From contig CATKHK010000114.1 of the NCBI GenBank assembly GCA_949751835.1, positions 59,256-123,255 on the forward strand: 64,000 nucleotides of DNA, written 5' to 3'. The notes beneath the pieces are model-generated. The model did no database searches and was not told the DNA's origin. It saw nothing but the letters and a program-made list of their open reading frames with translations. The stretch comes from Blepharisma japonicum (taxonomy: Eukaryota > Ciliophora > Heterotrichea > Heterotrichida > Blepharismidae). Each line of letters starts with the position of its first letter. Position 1 is the first letter of the stretch. Position numbers and translations under genes: made by a program. This document shows, in pieces, positions 25,022-35,439 of this stretch.

Positions 25022-26506
25022 ATGAGTAATCGAAGCTTTATGACAGGAGCCCGAACTTCAATGATGGTCAGAGAGCCTGACATTGAAATTTTACACAAGC
25101 ACATCGAAGAAATCACAGAGAAACTGGAAAAAGAAAAACGCGAAAGTGTCTATTTAGACCAGCAGTTAGAATATTTTCAAGACGAACTCAGCAAATCAAG
25201 CTGCTTAAATAAGACCTATTTTGCATCTGGACCAACAGAAATCCAACTGAAAAACAAGTTGCAGATGCTAGAAAAGAAGCTTGACCTCGAAATCACTAAT
25301 CTTAACGACATGAGGTCACAAAACAGATTGATTCGACATGAAGTAAACGTCTTTAGACGAGACAAGCGGCACTACAAAAGGACTCTGCAGAGCTTAGACG
25401 AAGGCATTTTAAATGTCAGCGTCGTCACACAAGAGAAACACGAAGAACTCACCACCAAAGTGAATTTAGCAAGTAGAAATCTCAATAAAATTGAAAATAT
25501 CCGAAGCAAAAGCTTGAACAATAGGAGCATGTATAGCCAAAAATTAAGCGAGCTCAGCACTTATATTTTTGATGAAAAAGAAAGAGAGCATCAAGTCCAT
25601 AAGAGGATTGAGAAAGGTATACTTGGAAATTTGAATAATCCTGGGGATACGATAGAAATAACGAAACTGCTGAAAGAGTTGACGAGCAAATGAAAAGAAA
25701 AATTACACGAAAAGAGGAAAATATTGGAAAGTTATGTTAGACATATTACGAATATTGAAGATGCGTTTGAAGAAATAAGAAACGCGTCTGGGATTGCGGA
25801 TATTGATGAAATGGTGATTGCGCTTATAAAATCTGAGCAGCAGCTGTATGAAGTTTGTACGTATATCAATAATATGAATGCAGAGATTGATAGGTTGGAA
25901 GAAATACATAGTGAAACTATAGAAGCGATAAAATCATATGGAATTTCCTTAGAATTCGGACTAGAAAAGCTAAATTCACTCTATGAAAGCTCCAAGAAAA
26001 AACTAGACGATCTCATCGAAGATAAGAATGAAAAAATAAGGCACACTGAAAACTTCAGGCTCTCAATCGAAAGTCTGCAACCTTATTTCAAAGTAATTTA
26101 TATTTAGCAAGTCCTAGAGCGCTGCAAAACTAGTTTAGCTGACCTTGAAATAGCAGAAGAAGTCCGACTCGATGAAGTCACCTCACTTACAGACCAAAAC
26201 ATTTTCATACTGCTAGGAGAACTAGAAGAATACCTCGGCCATCTCCAAATTTTCATCTCCAGAAAAGAAGACGGAGCAGTTGACACCTCCCGGCTAAATC
26301 AATCCTCAATCCTGCTTCAAGACAAATCCCAAGAGTTTAAAGCCACTTCTTTGCGAGACCTCCTAGAACTCAAAGATCTGCACCACGACCCAGAAATTGA
26401 AGACGTCCGATACCCAATTTCAGCACAAAAACTAAAATCCAGGGCAAAAAGACTTGCTGCCACAACTCCAAACCTCGAAGAAATGACTCGAAAAAGCAAT
26501 CAATAA
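25022..26506 (+). CDS. outer dynein arm docking complex subunit (ODAD1/CCDC114-CCDC63-like), 489 aa
   Basis: Coiled-coil protein of the docking-complex family that anchors outer dynein arms on doublet microtubules. Exon 1 is 25022-26092, a 15-nt intron lies at 26093-26107 (gtaatttatatttag, containing an in-frame TAG), and exon 2 is 26108-26506. One TGA=Trp is at 25691-25693. Residues 15-200 and 225-360 are coiled coil. The stretch IEDAFEEIRNASGIADIDE, followed by LIKSEQQLYEVCTYINNMN, matches the conserved central motif of ODA1/CCDC114/CCDC63 proteins (a TGI-DIDE-like sequence, then a YVNELN-like sequence). Length is close to the family's usual 500-600. The ATG is the base right after the upstream stop; the next Met is residue 7. 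It ends 12 bp from a convergent gene. Which of the family's paralogues it is cannot be settled here. Confidence 0.82.
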
Positions 26507-26518
26507 CGTTAAACAATT

Positions 26519-27475
26519 TTATTTGCATTTAGAACACACAAATTTTATATCAGTTGTGCATCTTGCGTGCACCGGGACTTGGCAGACTGCACAGTTTTTC
26601 ATCCTTCCGAATCTTGGCGCACAGCAGATTACGCAGGTTGATAGGTCGCTTCTAATTGATTGTGAAGGATATACAGTGGTCTTGGGGTGGGAAATGTCTT
26701 TTATTAACTCATCTGCAGCTTCTGTATATTATTTACTGTTTTGTTGGATTAGGGTTAATTTTTCAGTCTGCATAGAAGCGATTTGTTCGATGTGTTTTTC
26801 GTTTGTTTTGTGGAGGTCGATAATTTCTTTTTGGAATTGGGCGATTTGGGCAGTCATAGAGCTGATGGCTTCTCTAGCAAGGGATAGCTCAGATATATTG
26901 TTTATGTTAGTGCTTGTTAATTTTTCTTTTTCTTGTAAAGCTTGGGTAAGGTTTTGCTTTAGATTTAGGTTTTCTGCTTCAGTTTCGGTAATTTTGGTAG
27001 CTTGTGCTGAGATTTCTGCTTTCATTGTTTCAAATTCACTGTTATTTGCTGTGATCTGCTGCTGCAGAGTAGAAACTTGTGAGGAAATTGCAGTTACATG
27101 GCTTTTCAAACTGCTGTTTTCACTCACCCTATTTTACTATTACAGTGCGCTATTTGCGCTTTCCAGCTGATCAGCTAAATTTTGCAGTCTATTTACTTCA
27201 TTTTCACTATGATTTTGCTTTATTTTCAGTTTTTCTAGCTCATTTTTCGCTTCTTCTAACTGATTTGTCAAGACTTCTACTAAGTTCCTTTGCGTATCTT
27301 CAGACTTGTTTGCCAGCTCCTATCTCTTTTTTACCCTCAATCCCGCCTGATTTGCCACAATATCATCTAAATTCTGCCTCACAAGCGCTAGCTGGACTCT
27401 ATAGCTCTCAGCCAAGCTTTGTGCACTTAATATAAATTCACTAGAACTATTTAGGCTCAGTCTATTTTGTATCAT
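26519..27475 (-). CDS. coiled-coil protein with C-terminal PHD-like zinc finger, 303 aa, three micro-introns
   Basis: Four exons: 27335-27475, 27144-27319, 26737-27128 and 26519-26721. The 15-nt introns are gtaaaaaagagatag (27320-27334), gtaatagtaaaatag (27129-27143) and gtaaataatatacag (26722-26736). Each contains an in-frame stop or shifts nothing, and the joined frame is continuous. Residues about 40-230 are an uninterrupted coiled coil rich in Gln, Asn, Ser and Glu. The last about 40 residues contain eight zinc-ligand-like residues (CVICC, NCAVC, HARC, CSKC) in a C4HC3-like order with short spacing, resembling a small PHD or C1-like finger. The start ATG lies inside the last codons of the arrestin gene upstream (14-bp overlap). 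Role unknown; a scaffold with a zinc-binding end is the fair description. Confidence 0.8.
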
Positions 27476-28571
27476 TATTAAATGTTCTTATAGAGTTAAA
27501 ATCCATCTTTTTCGGACTCTTCGGAAGTGTAGCGGATTTTGGGGAGGAAATTGGGACGCCGCTGCTGGACTGTAAAATTAAATTCGAGGTCGAGTTTTCC
27601 TTAGGGTTCCAATCACTTGGAAGCTTGATTTCTCTTTCTTCTGCCACTTTGGGATTGACGTGGATCCCTAAAGTGATTTCAGACCGCTTGGTGCGGCAGC
27701 CCACATCATAGAGGACAAAGACCTGAACCTTGTATTGGGCCTGGATTAAAGAACTTTCATTACTTGACGGATTTATTCCAAAAGGGATTTTTGACAAGTC
27801 AGAGTCAAAAAGCAACTCATTAGGGTTGCCTCCGTCCAGCCTGGGGGAGAATCTGGAAACTAAGCTAGTAAACACATAAGTTTTGTCCCCAGGCACCTGC
27901 ACAGACAGCTCAAAGAGGACCTGTCCTACAATGCTGACAATTCTAGCCTGAGTTGCCCTGTTATCTATTATGAGCTTGAAATTCGAGGTCTTGCCAATTT
28001 GTGAATTTTCAGGTCCGAGGTAGCTTAAATTAAGTGAAGAAGCTCCACGGTTGAAGCAGAAGCAAGAAACCAAAGGATGAGAAACGTTCACTGAGTATTG
28101 CCGAGAAACCCGAGTGTTTCTGTTATGAATTGTGATGATCCTTGAGTCAGAGATCGGGCTTTGTTCAGTTTCCAAGTCAGCATGGATATTATAGGTGATT
28201 TTCGCCTCGATTTTGTTGTTGTCGAAGTTTATCGTGTTCAGATGAAAAGTTGCAGGGGCATAATGGGGAAGTTTAAAAGAAAACGGAAATACATATTGCC
28301 CTGGGGGAGTAAATTCTTCCCAGTCTACCAGAGTGGTGCTCATGTGGAAGACTTCGCTTTCAGCTGAGGAGACATCGCCGTTTGCTTTGGTAATTGTGAC
28401 TGTTTCTATTCCCAAAGTTTTAATGTGGATGCGTCCTGGTCCTCTTGCACTTGGGAGATTGAGCAAAATCTCGCCTGTCAATTTTTCACCTGCAACGTAA
28501 AAGTTCCCATCCAGTCATATATAAATAAAAGGTTTTTCAGCTGAGTCTTCTGTGCTGGCTTGGTCGCTCAT
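27462..28571 (-). CDS. arrestin-fold protein, 369 aa
   Basis: Two-lobed arrestin/VPS26-like beta protein; such proteins bind membrane cargo and adaptors. ATG at 28571; one TGA=Trp (28515-28517) falls in IYIWLDGNFYVAGEKLTGEI, the typical opening strand of the N-terminal arrestin domain. TPPGQYVFPFSFKLP (about 90-105) is the signature of the ARRDC/Rim8-type N-lobe, followed by a linker CFCFNRG and a C-lobe (about 165-310). The C-terminal 50 residues are Ser/Pro/Lys-rich. No PPxY motif is seen. Its start is 15 bp from the start of the divergent SNARE gene, and its stop TAG (27462-27464) lies 11 bases past the next gene's ATG. The cargo is unknown. Confidence 0.85.
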
Positions 28572-28586
28572 ATCTAAATAATAAAT

Positions 28587-29183
28587 ATGCCACTAACTTC
28601 TCGCCAGCATCGAGATATTGTCAATATTTTCCGATTTTCTAAAAGGCTTGAAGATGCAGTTTCTATTGATAGAGAACTATTGTGCAAGTTTGAAAGAAAT
28701 CTGCTTGATATTTGGCTATATCTTAATCCTCAACAAAGAGCTCAATTAGAGTCTCAGCAGGCAAAATTTAAATCAAGAGTGAGCACCCCAAGCTCTAATA
28801 CTTTTAAAGAAGACAGAGAAAGGCTACTAGGGATCACCCAGCTTTCGTATAAGAAACAGACAGAATTTAACGAAGCTTCTAGACTTGACTTAGAAAGAGA
28901 AATATTAAATTTAGCTAAAGACATGAAAAGTGTTGCGACAAGCTTTAAGGTAACATTAGAAAATGATGACCCTCTAGTTCAGTCAATTGCAGCCAAACAA
29001 GCTCGTTATTTGATCAAGATGAAGAAAGAAACAGGAATTCTTGACCAAATCCAGTTTAAAACATCCTGATGGGCATCAATAAAGTCGTTTTTCGCTTTGA
29101 TTTTTGCGTTCGCAGTATTTTGTGGAATGATGATAGTAATCTATTGATTTCCTGACACCAAGTATATTTATTTGAAAAAATAA
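28587..29183 (+). CDS. Use1-like tail-anchored SNARE, 198 aa
   Basis: SNAREs of the Use1 type act in Golgi-to-ER retrograde fusion. TGA=Trp codons are at 29067-29069 and 29145-29147. Residues about 1-70 are an N-terminal helical domain; about 95-150 look like a SNARE helix (REILNLAKDMKSVATSFKVT, then DPLVQSIAAKQARYLIK). A single C-terminal membrane anchor follows (SIKSFFALIFAFAVFCGMMI, closed by YWFP), with a short lumenal tail, the standard tail-anchored layout. The spacing between SNARE helix and anchor and the overall length fit Use1; Sec20 is the main alternative. The gene begins 15 bp from the divergent arrestin gene and ends 10 bp from the convergent RING gene. Confidence 0.7.
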
Positions 29184-29193
29184 CAAAATTAAG

Positions 29194-30381
29194 TTAACTT
29201 GCTTTAATAGTCTGTTTACAGATGGGGCACGCTACTTTCTTTTTTACCCATGGGTCAATGCACTGAGTGTGAAAAATATGCTGGCATGGCAAAGCTTTGA
29301 CTCTGCATTCTTTTACAAATTCGTCTAGACAGATCACACATAGCGGCGCATTTGAGTCGTCAGTGCTTGCCCATTTTATCATTTTGCAGTCTCTTTCTAT
29401 TTCTTTTCAAGCTGATCCGCGGTTTTTTATATAGCTCTTTAGTCTTAATAAAGCGCATAGTGCTATAGGCAGACAAAAACATGCAAAAATAAATATTGAG
29501 ATTGGGATGGCTTGATTAGTCTGGGAATGAGTAGAGACCTGCTTGTAGCTAGACTGAGAAGGAGAAGAAATTTGCTCATAATAAGAAGTTAAATTCAAAT
29601 TTCCTATACAAGCTACTGAGCTTTGACAGTGAAATCCAAGAATTATCAAATCATTGTGAGATTTTGAAAGGTCTATTAAATATATGACTTTTCTATCATA
29701 AGTAATTATTATTTCTTCATATAAAAATATTGTGACTGGTGAATTATAGTGGCTTTTTTCAATAATATATATTTTTGTAACCCCTGAAGTTGAGGATAGC
29801 GTGAAATCTAGCATATTGTGGTTTTCTTTCATATGGATATAGTAAAATTGCCACTCATTGGATTCAGATTTCAGTTCAAGCTGTGAATTTGATTCAATAT
29901 GAAATTGATCGATTGAGCTGAGCTGTCCATAATTTGGAGACTTACAAATGCATTGAGAATTCTCGCATCAGCCACTATTTAAGCATAGAGAATGACTCTT
30001 ATTGGAGTCATCCCAAATTAATTCTAGATTAAATTCAATTTCTTTCTCTCTGGTTTTTATAATTTCTACATATCATACATAGTTTCCTGCCATGCTTTCT
30101 GCAGAGTTCGGTAGAACAATATATAAATCTAGCGACTGTTTATAGTATTTTGTCAATAATAATTGGATGCCATTTTTTATTGCATTTTCAATAGCAGGAA
30201 AAGCCCCAAGTTGAGATAGAATAAGCAAGCTTGGTGAACCGTCAATTTTATCAATAGAAATAAGCAGTATATAATCAAGATTGAACGTAGGGACTTGAAC
30301 AGATATATATGAGCCCTTATTAGGCCTAGGCATGATCTTTGCAAAAGTTATGATCCCTAAAAAGCCTATCAAAATTATCAT
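29194..30381 (-). CDS. membrane-anchored RING-H2 ubiquitin ligase, 395 aa
   Basis: Type I membrane RING protein with a PA-TM-RING-like layout. The true start is ATG 30379-30381: the frame opens 11 codons earlier only on a TTG after an in-frame TAG. It begins with a hydrophobic signal-like segment (MIILIGFLGIITFAKI). A lumenal region of about 290 residues includes a Cys-rich patch (CLNSGWCENSQCICKS). A second membrane segment (IPISIFIFACFCLPIALCA) leads to a C-terminal RING-H2 (CVICLDEF, LPCQHIFHTQC, CPICK). TGA=Trp codons include 29968-29970, 29407-29409 and 30073-30075. The stop lies 10 bp from the SNARE stop. Such ligases usually sit in endosomal or ER membranes and ubiquitinate membrane cargo; substrate unknown. 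Confidence 0.85.
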
Positions 30382-30469
30382 TATTATTATAGAAAAAATA
30401 AGAATAACTATCAACTATTGCTAGTAAAAATAATCATAAATTGGTTTTAATATGAATCCTTTGGATGTC

Positions 30470-32719
30470 CTACTGTGGTGATGCCACTGATTTGATATTA
30501 TTCATCAGAGTTTCTTCATTTGCTATTGAGTCATTAGGCAGCACCGAATTCGGCCTCTTCAGCTTGCTGCCTGCTTTTTCTTCCCAATTTCTCCAATTTT
30601 CATTCAATTGGTCAATACAGCTCACATTTATTATATCAGACCTCAAAAATTTACACCAGCTTTCAAACAGAGGAATACAGATATTTTTTATGAATCCAGC
30701 TTGGCTTTTATTTATATCACAAGTCCGTCTATCACAATACATCGAGACCTGCATGTTCATTTCTTTTTCCATATCTCCCTGCTTGAAAAACTCTTCTATT
30801 AGTAACAGAGACCATTTTTCATGAAGTAAAGGTATCTTTGCACTGTGGCCGATATCAGCGCATTTTAACCCCATTGACAAAATCAAGAATTTATCTTCAT
30901 GGTTGTCTAAGCTCAAGTCTCCAAGATTCAATCTTGTATTGAACTTTCCTAGAGCTTCAAAATGCATGGTCATGTCTGTATGTAAAATCATTTCGATAAT
31001 TAATTTTCGGCTTTTTACTCAGTCGTCATTTGATAAATTTTGAAAAATGTTGTGGCCTTTTTCTTTCATAATGTTAAATACTTTGGAAGAGTGCATGTTT
31101 TCGAGGACTCGGAAGTCGTTATATTGAATTGCGAGATCATTACGGCTGTTTATGAGGAAACGAGTGTTTAGGCCTGGATGGCCTACGTCGTGACCTAAAG
31201 CTGCAACCATCGCTGCAATGGTTTCTAAGGGACTTAAGGAGTTAAAAAGGTTACCTTGAGTCAAAAAATAGAGAAGAGAGTGAAGAACATCAGCAGCGTG
31301 GCATGCATTGTGATAAGGAATATCTTTATTGTATGACTAAATATAAATTACTTTTTCCAGTTCTTGGAAGAAAGTGTCAGAAACATGTTCAGGGATATTA
31401 AAAATTCCATTCATATCCCACTTTTGTAGCAAGTATTTCGAAATAATCCAAACACTTGAGTTTGTGGCCTGGTATACAAACCATATATCAAATTTTCAGT
31501 TTACTCCTACCCCAGACAGGATTCTTTCAAGATCAGAAGCCCCAAAGCAAGCAAGTGAGGGCTTCTTTTCAACTACTTCTAGCATAGTTTTCCTTCTGAC
31601 AGTCACTCTTTGAAGAGTCCCATGTCGGCCATCAACAAAATTTTCTAAAATAAAGGTCAGGTCTTCATCGTCCATATTTTTGTCCTTTTGGATGTTTGGC
31701 TGCTCGAATAAGGCTCCGTGAACTAATTTTCTTTTAATTTTTTCTATTTCGGAGGCAGCTACTTTCAGCTTGGTTTTCACGTCTGTAAACATGATGGCGA
31801 CTGATGCAGCTTTGATATTTTCTTTTATTTTGTCTAGGTTTTTGAAAATAATTTCAATTTCTGGCTTAAAGACTGATTCATAGCTGTTTGTTTCATTTTC
31901 TACAACAGTGAGTCCTGCGCCTAAAGCTTCTTCTTCTTTAGCTTTTCTTCAAAAGAGCTGTTTTGCTCTGAACTCCACTTGTCGAGACTCTACTAGTTGT
32001 AATACACAGAAAACTAACAGTATAAAAAAATCTGATAAAACAGCCACAACAGAAATCGTTGTGAAGGCAATAAAGCAAGCCAATAGTAAAATTAAGGATG
32101 CAATAAAAATCGCTGCTATATTCACAAAGCTATCAAATGTTACAATCCTTAGCAAAACAATAAAACAAGCCATCACAAGCACATGTGATTGGGTGCTTGA
32201 ATTATATGGATTTCCTGAAATACCTGAAAGAATATTTTCATCACACAAAACTAAATAAAGCATGATAAAAAGGCCTAAGACGCCATACAAGTACTGTGAA
32301 TAGTAAACCAAGGTATGATATTTTCAGATTGTAAATAAAATCCCATATGCGAAAATTAATATTATCCCTAAAAGGACCATACGAGAAATATAATGAGACT
32401 CACACAGGTCATTATTGTAGTACAGCAATGACCAAGTTACTACTGAAATTATAATGTAGCTGGTAATAAATAAATAAAAAGTCAGCAAATTTTTAATAAA
32501 TTCCTTTGATAAATGATTTTGATTGGTTTTATCAAGATATAAAGCTTCCATATACCGTTTGTTCATAACTCCTTCTTTATAAGTTAGAAAGTTTGGGTTA
32601 ATAGGCAGAGCAATATTCTCATTGTCTTCGTGGCCGAGAAGAGCATAAACTGAGTGATTTGTTTGGGCGTAAAACCCAGGCTCACTTGCAAGCTTATCTG
32701 AATTTTGTTGAGATTCCAT
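30470..32719 (-). CDS. six-span membrane 3',5'-cyclic nucleotide phosphodiesterase, 744 aa
   Basis: Class I PDE that hydrolyses cAMP or cGMP. ATG 32719; one 15-nt intron at 31337-31351 (gtaatttatatttag) whose removal joins ELEK to SYNKDIPYHNACHAADV, the PDE entry motif. Metal-site residues are present: H and H in YHNACH, HD in LGHDVGHPG (about 505-509), and D in KCADIGHSAK. TGA=Trp codons are at 31019-31021, 31496-31498, 31949-31951 and 32324-32326. The N-terminal third carries six hydrophobic spans (about residues 75-270), then a linker of about 150 residues with a coiled coil, then the catalytic domain (about 440-700). No GAF domain is visible. Membrane-bound PDEs of this shape are typical of ciliates. 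cAMP versus cGMP preference cannot be read from sequence. Confidence 0.92.
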
Positions 32720-33335
32720 TTTTAAGAATTGAAATAAAACAAAATTATTTTCAAAAGTATTAGAATTTGTGAGACGAAATATAAATAATCCTAAAAAAAT
32801 ATTTAATTGATTTCTACTTCAATATCATAAAAGAATTTGGCTCGGCTTAGTTTTAGTTCTTCCAATATGTATGGCTTCGACAGAGATAGCGGTGACAAAT
32901 AGACAAAGACAGTAGAACTTAAAAAACTGAAAAATATACCACGGTATAATTTTTTGGGAATATATAGAAAAATATTAAAAGTTAATCAATTTACACTTAA
33001 TTATTTTATTTGTCCATTTTCAAAAAGTTCATTGTACTCCACTGAATGCAATTTGATTTTAATCTTTTATATGCTAAAAGTTTGGCATAAAAATTATTAT
33101 ATTATTTTGCCTTGCCTGATCGATATTAATAAATTGCAATTATACTAATTTGAAGATAAGTAGAATTTATCCTAAATTTCTTCTGTTCTTATATAACTTG
33201 ATTAAAAAATTTAATTAATATATCCATTCATTTACTTTTAGCTTTTTAAGAATTTTGTCAATACAATTCTGCTCTTTTCTGAAAAACACATAAAATAAAT
33301 CGGTTCAAAATTCAGTATTATATTATTCAATAAAA
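32720..33335. other. 616-bp AT-rich intergenic region
   Basis: It separates the divergent PDE and a small unknown gene. A 64-codon open frame at 32954-33148 has random-looking composition (Ile, Leu, Tyr, Lys) and no homologous feel, so I do not call it. No RNA gene, repeat or other element is visible. Confidence 0.35.
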
Positions 33336-33998
33336 ATGTGTCGAAAAATCGTCCGAGAAGAAGAACTCAAGAGTCTTCAGCCAAAGTCGCCAATTTTATC
33401 CAAAATTCGAAAATACCACGCTGAAACAGAAAGCAATTTACTGGGAAAGCAAGTATTTTTTAAGAAATCTGATCCAGCACTCCCTAAGTTACCTCAAATC
33501 CCCAGAAACTTAGCTCCCATCAATTTCCCTTCCAAAAGTGGAGACTTGTCTCCAAAACCCAATTTTTCATCATTGTCTCCTCCTAATTCAAGCCCCATAA
33601 TACCAGATTGCCTAAAGGCATCAAAAAACTCTACGAAGCATTTTAATCGCCAAATTAATATTTTCAAATTCCGAGTTGAGGCACTTCCCAAGAAGTACCG
33701 AACAAGGTCTTTGACTCCCTGCACTCAGAAATCGCCGATTAAAAGTTCTTACGAAGATGTGGAATATTTAATCAATGAATATGCTGACGACACGAAAACT
33801 AAGTCAGCATTAAACAATATAATTGAGAATTGGAGCCCTAAACTAACAAACCACAAGAGGAATGAAACAGCTGTAAAATCTGGCACAAATGAACTGAAAA
33901 AGAAGACAGAGGAATTGATGGAGATGAAGAAAAATTCTATTAGAAAAATGAGTGATTATATTGATGAAGTTATTGAGAATATTAAACTCGACTGCTAA
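33336..33998 (+). CDS. hypothetical basic, Ser/Pro-rich protein, 220 aa
   Basis: One uninterrupted frame from ATG 33336 to TAA. The first about 130 residues are rich in Pro, Ser and Lys with repeated proline-directed sites (PKSPILSK, SGDLSPK, LTPCTQKSPIK), and are probably disordered. Residues about 135-220 are helical and charged (YEDVEYLINEY, then ELKKKTEELMEM). No signal peptide, membrane span or recognised domain. The codon composition is clearly coding. It resembles in style the unknown proteins at 1070 and 56094 (Ser/Pro/Lys-rich), but I see no shared motif. Function unknown. Confidence 0.65.
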   Translation: MCRKIVREEELKSLQPKSPILSKIRKYHAETESNLLGKQVFFKKSDPALPKLPQIPRNLAPINFPSKSGDLSPKPNFSSLSPPNSSPIIPDCLKASKNSTKHFNRQINIFKFRVEALPKKYRTRSLTPCTQKSPIKSSYEDVEYLINEYADDTKTKSALNNIIENWSPKLTNHKRNETAVKSGTNELKKKTEELMEMKKNSIRKMSDYIDEVIENIKLDC

Positions 33999-34178
33999 AA
34001 TAATTGTAAAATATTCTTTGTGGAAATATAGGCTTAATTATATATTTATAGTTTTGCAGTAAATAATGATCTTAATCTCTATTTTGTAACGATATATCTA
34101 GGAAAAATACAGTAGCTTTTATTATTTTATTATTATAATTAGAATAATTGCTGGTTTGCATTATAGCTTCAAATCCTT

Positions 34179-34847
34179 TTAAACTCCAGTGAATCCGAAA
34201 AACCTTGAAATTCTATTGACTTTTGATTGCAAGTAATCCAATCTCATCATCATTTTATATAAATCATTAAAATAAGGATTTAGTTGTCTTGCAATTTCAT
34301 AAAGCTTCAAAGTCCCAGTGATTCATTCGATTATTTTTCTTTGTGTTTCATCTAATGGACCTAAAATTTGCAAAGTTTGCATTAGTTCACTTTTTGCGGC
34401 ATCATAGATCTCGCTGCTTAGTTTTTCTGGGCATACATTTTGCAATTTCTTTACTAAGCCGTTCCCCAAAAATGCTTCTACCTCTCTGTTAGTTGCATGC
34501 TCTTTTTCCTCACATAAAGCAATCATTGCTCTTCCTAAGCAGAAATCTACCTGATCCATATGAAAAAACAATTGAGCTCTTTCAAGCTTTTTCAATTTAA
34601 AATCAAAAAGTATTTTCATGTTCCTGAACTTCTCCAATTCCATGTGAGATTGTGTAAAAATTTCATAATTCTTGATTTTATCTATTTCAAAAAGCGAGAT
34701 TTCTACAACTGCTGGCAATAATAGCGTGAATCTTTCACATCACGATTTGCAAACTAATCTCAGGACCAAAATTTCACTGATGTCTCTAAATAGGGTGAGA
34801 ATTTCATTTAGCAGAACATCATCAGAGATCAGTTCCAGTCCCTCCAT
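34179..34847 (-). CDS. F-box-like protein, 222 aa
   Basis: ATG at 34847, TAA 34179-34181, two TGA=Trp codons (34740-34742 and 34323-34325). The N-terminus fits an F-box: ISDDVLLNEILTLF, then EILVLRLVCKSWCERF, where the Trp is TGA 34740-34742; the VCKSW element is the most recognisable part. F-box proteins link substrates to the SCF ubiquitin ligase through Skp1. The remaining about 180 residues are all-helical with no leucine-rich, WD or Kelch repeats. The match is short, so another helical protein is possible. It is flanked by a 180-bp gap to its left and 592 bp to its right. Confidence 0.6.
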
Positions 34848-35439
34848 ATTGAACTAATAATCATTGAAAATTATGTACAATGATGAAGTATTAATTTTTT
34901 CATTGATATATATATAATTCTAATATTTATTATAGTCATTCTTATATCAAAAGTGCAATTCGATTTTAAATAAAATTTCTAAGCGATAAATCTTGCCCTT
35001 AAAAAGGGTACTAAGATAAACTCATTTTGTAGAAAGTGATTATACAGAATGATCTTGCCAAAAAGGATTCTAGTTTTTATTTCGATCATTTCATAGCATT
35101 TATAAAATTTCAAAATATGGTTACATGAAAATTTATTGGAGAGCAGGTCCCGACCAATATACTTTTCTCAAAGTGTATGGATGGTTATTGAAATATCTAG
35201 TATTTGCTTTATGAACTTGAAAATAAATAATTTTCATCCTGCTTTTCAAAATTTCCTATATTTTGCAATTAATTAAATTTCCTTAAAATTTCGAAGTGTT
35301 AGCATTCTTTATGGCATTAGTAAGCAAAAGCGGAGATCATCTCTTTTCTAAAACTGAAACAAAATGTAGCATCTCTAAAAGCTCTAAAGAAGTAAGCAAT
35401 TAAAACTAATTTATGATTTAAACTTATAAATAAATCAAC
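34848..35439. other. 592-bp intergenic region with a possible 30-codon ORF
   Basis: Mostly AT-rich and featureless. ATG 35311 opens a 30-codon frame ending at TAA 35401-35403 (rich in Ser and Lys). It lies just upstream of the MGCSV gene on the same strand. I cannot tell an upstream ORF or micropeptide from chance. No RNA gene or repeat is seen. Confidence 0.3.

Noticed and set aside
26523-27170. Plus-strand open frame of 215 codons
   Set aside because: It is antisense to the coiled-coil/PHD-like gene, whose four exons, zinc finger and three consensus introns are far better supported.
27400-27560. Fusion of the arrestin and coiled-coil/PHD-like genes into one protein
   Set aside because: The frames differ and no GT-AG segment of 15-16 nt before the arrestin TAG would join them.
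30465-30824. Plus-strand open frame of 119 codons
   Set aside because: Antisense to the catalytic domain of the phosphodiesterase.
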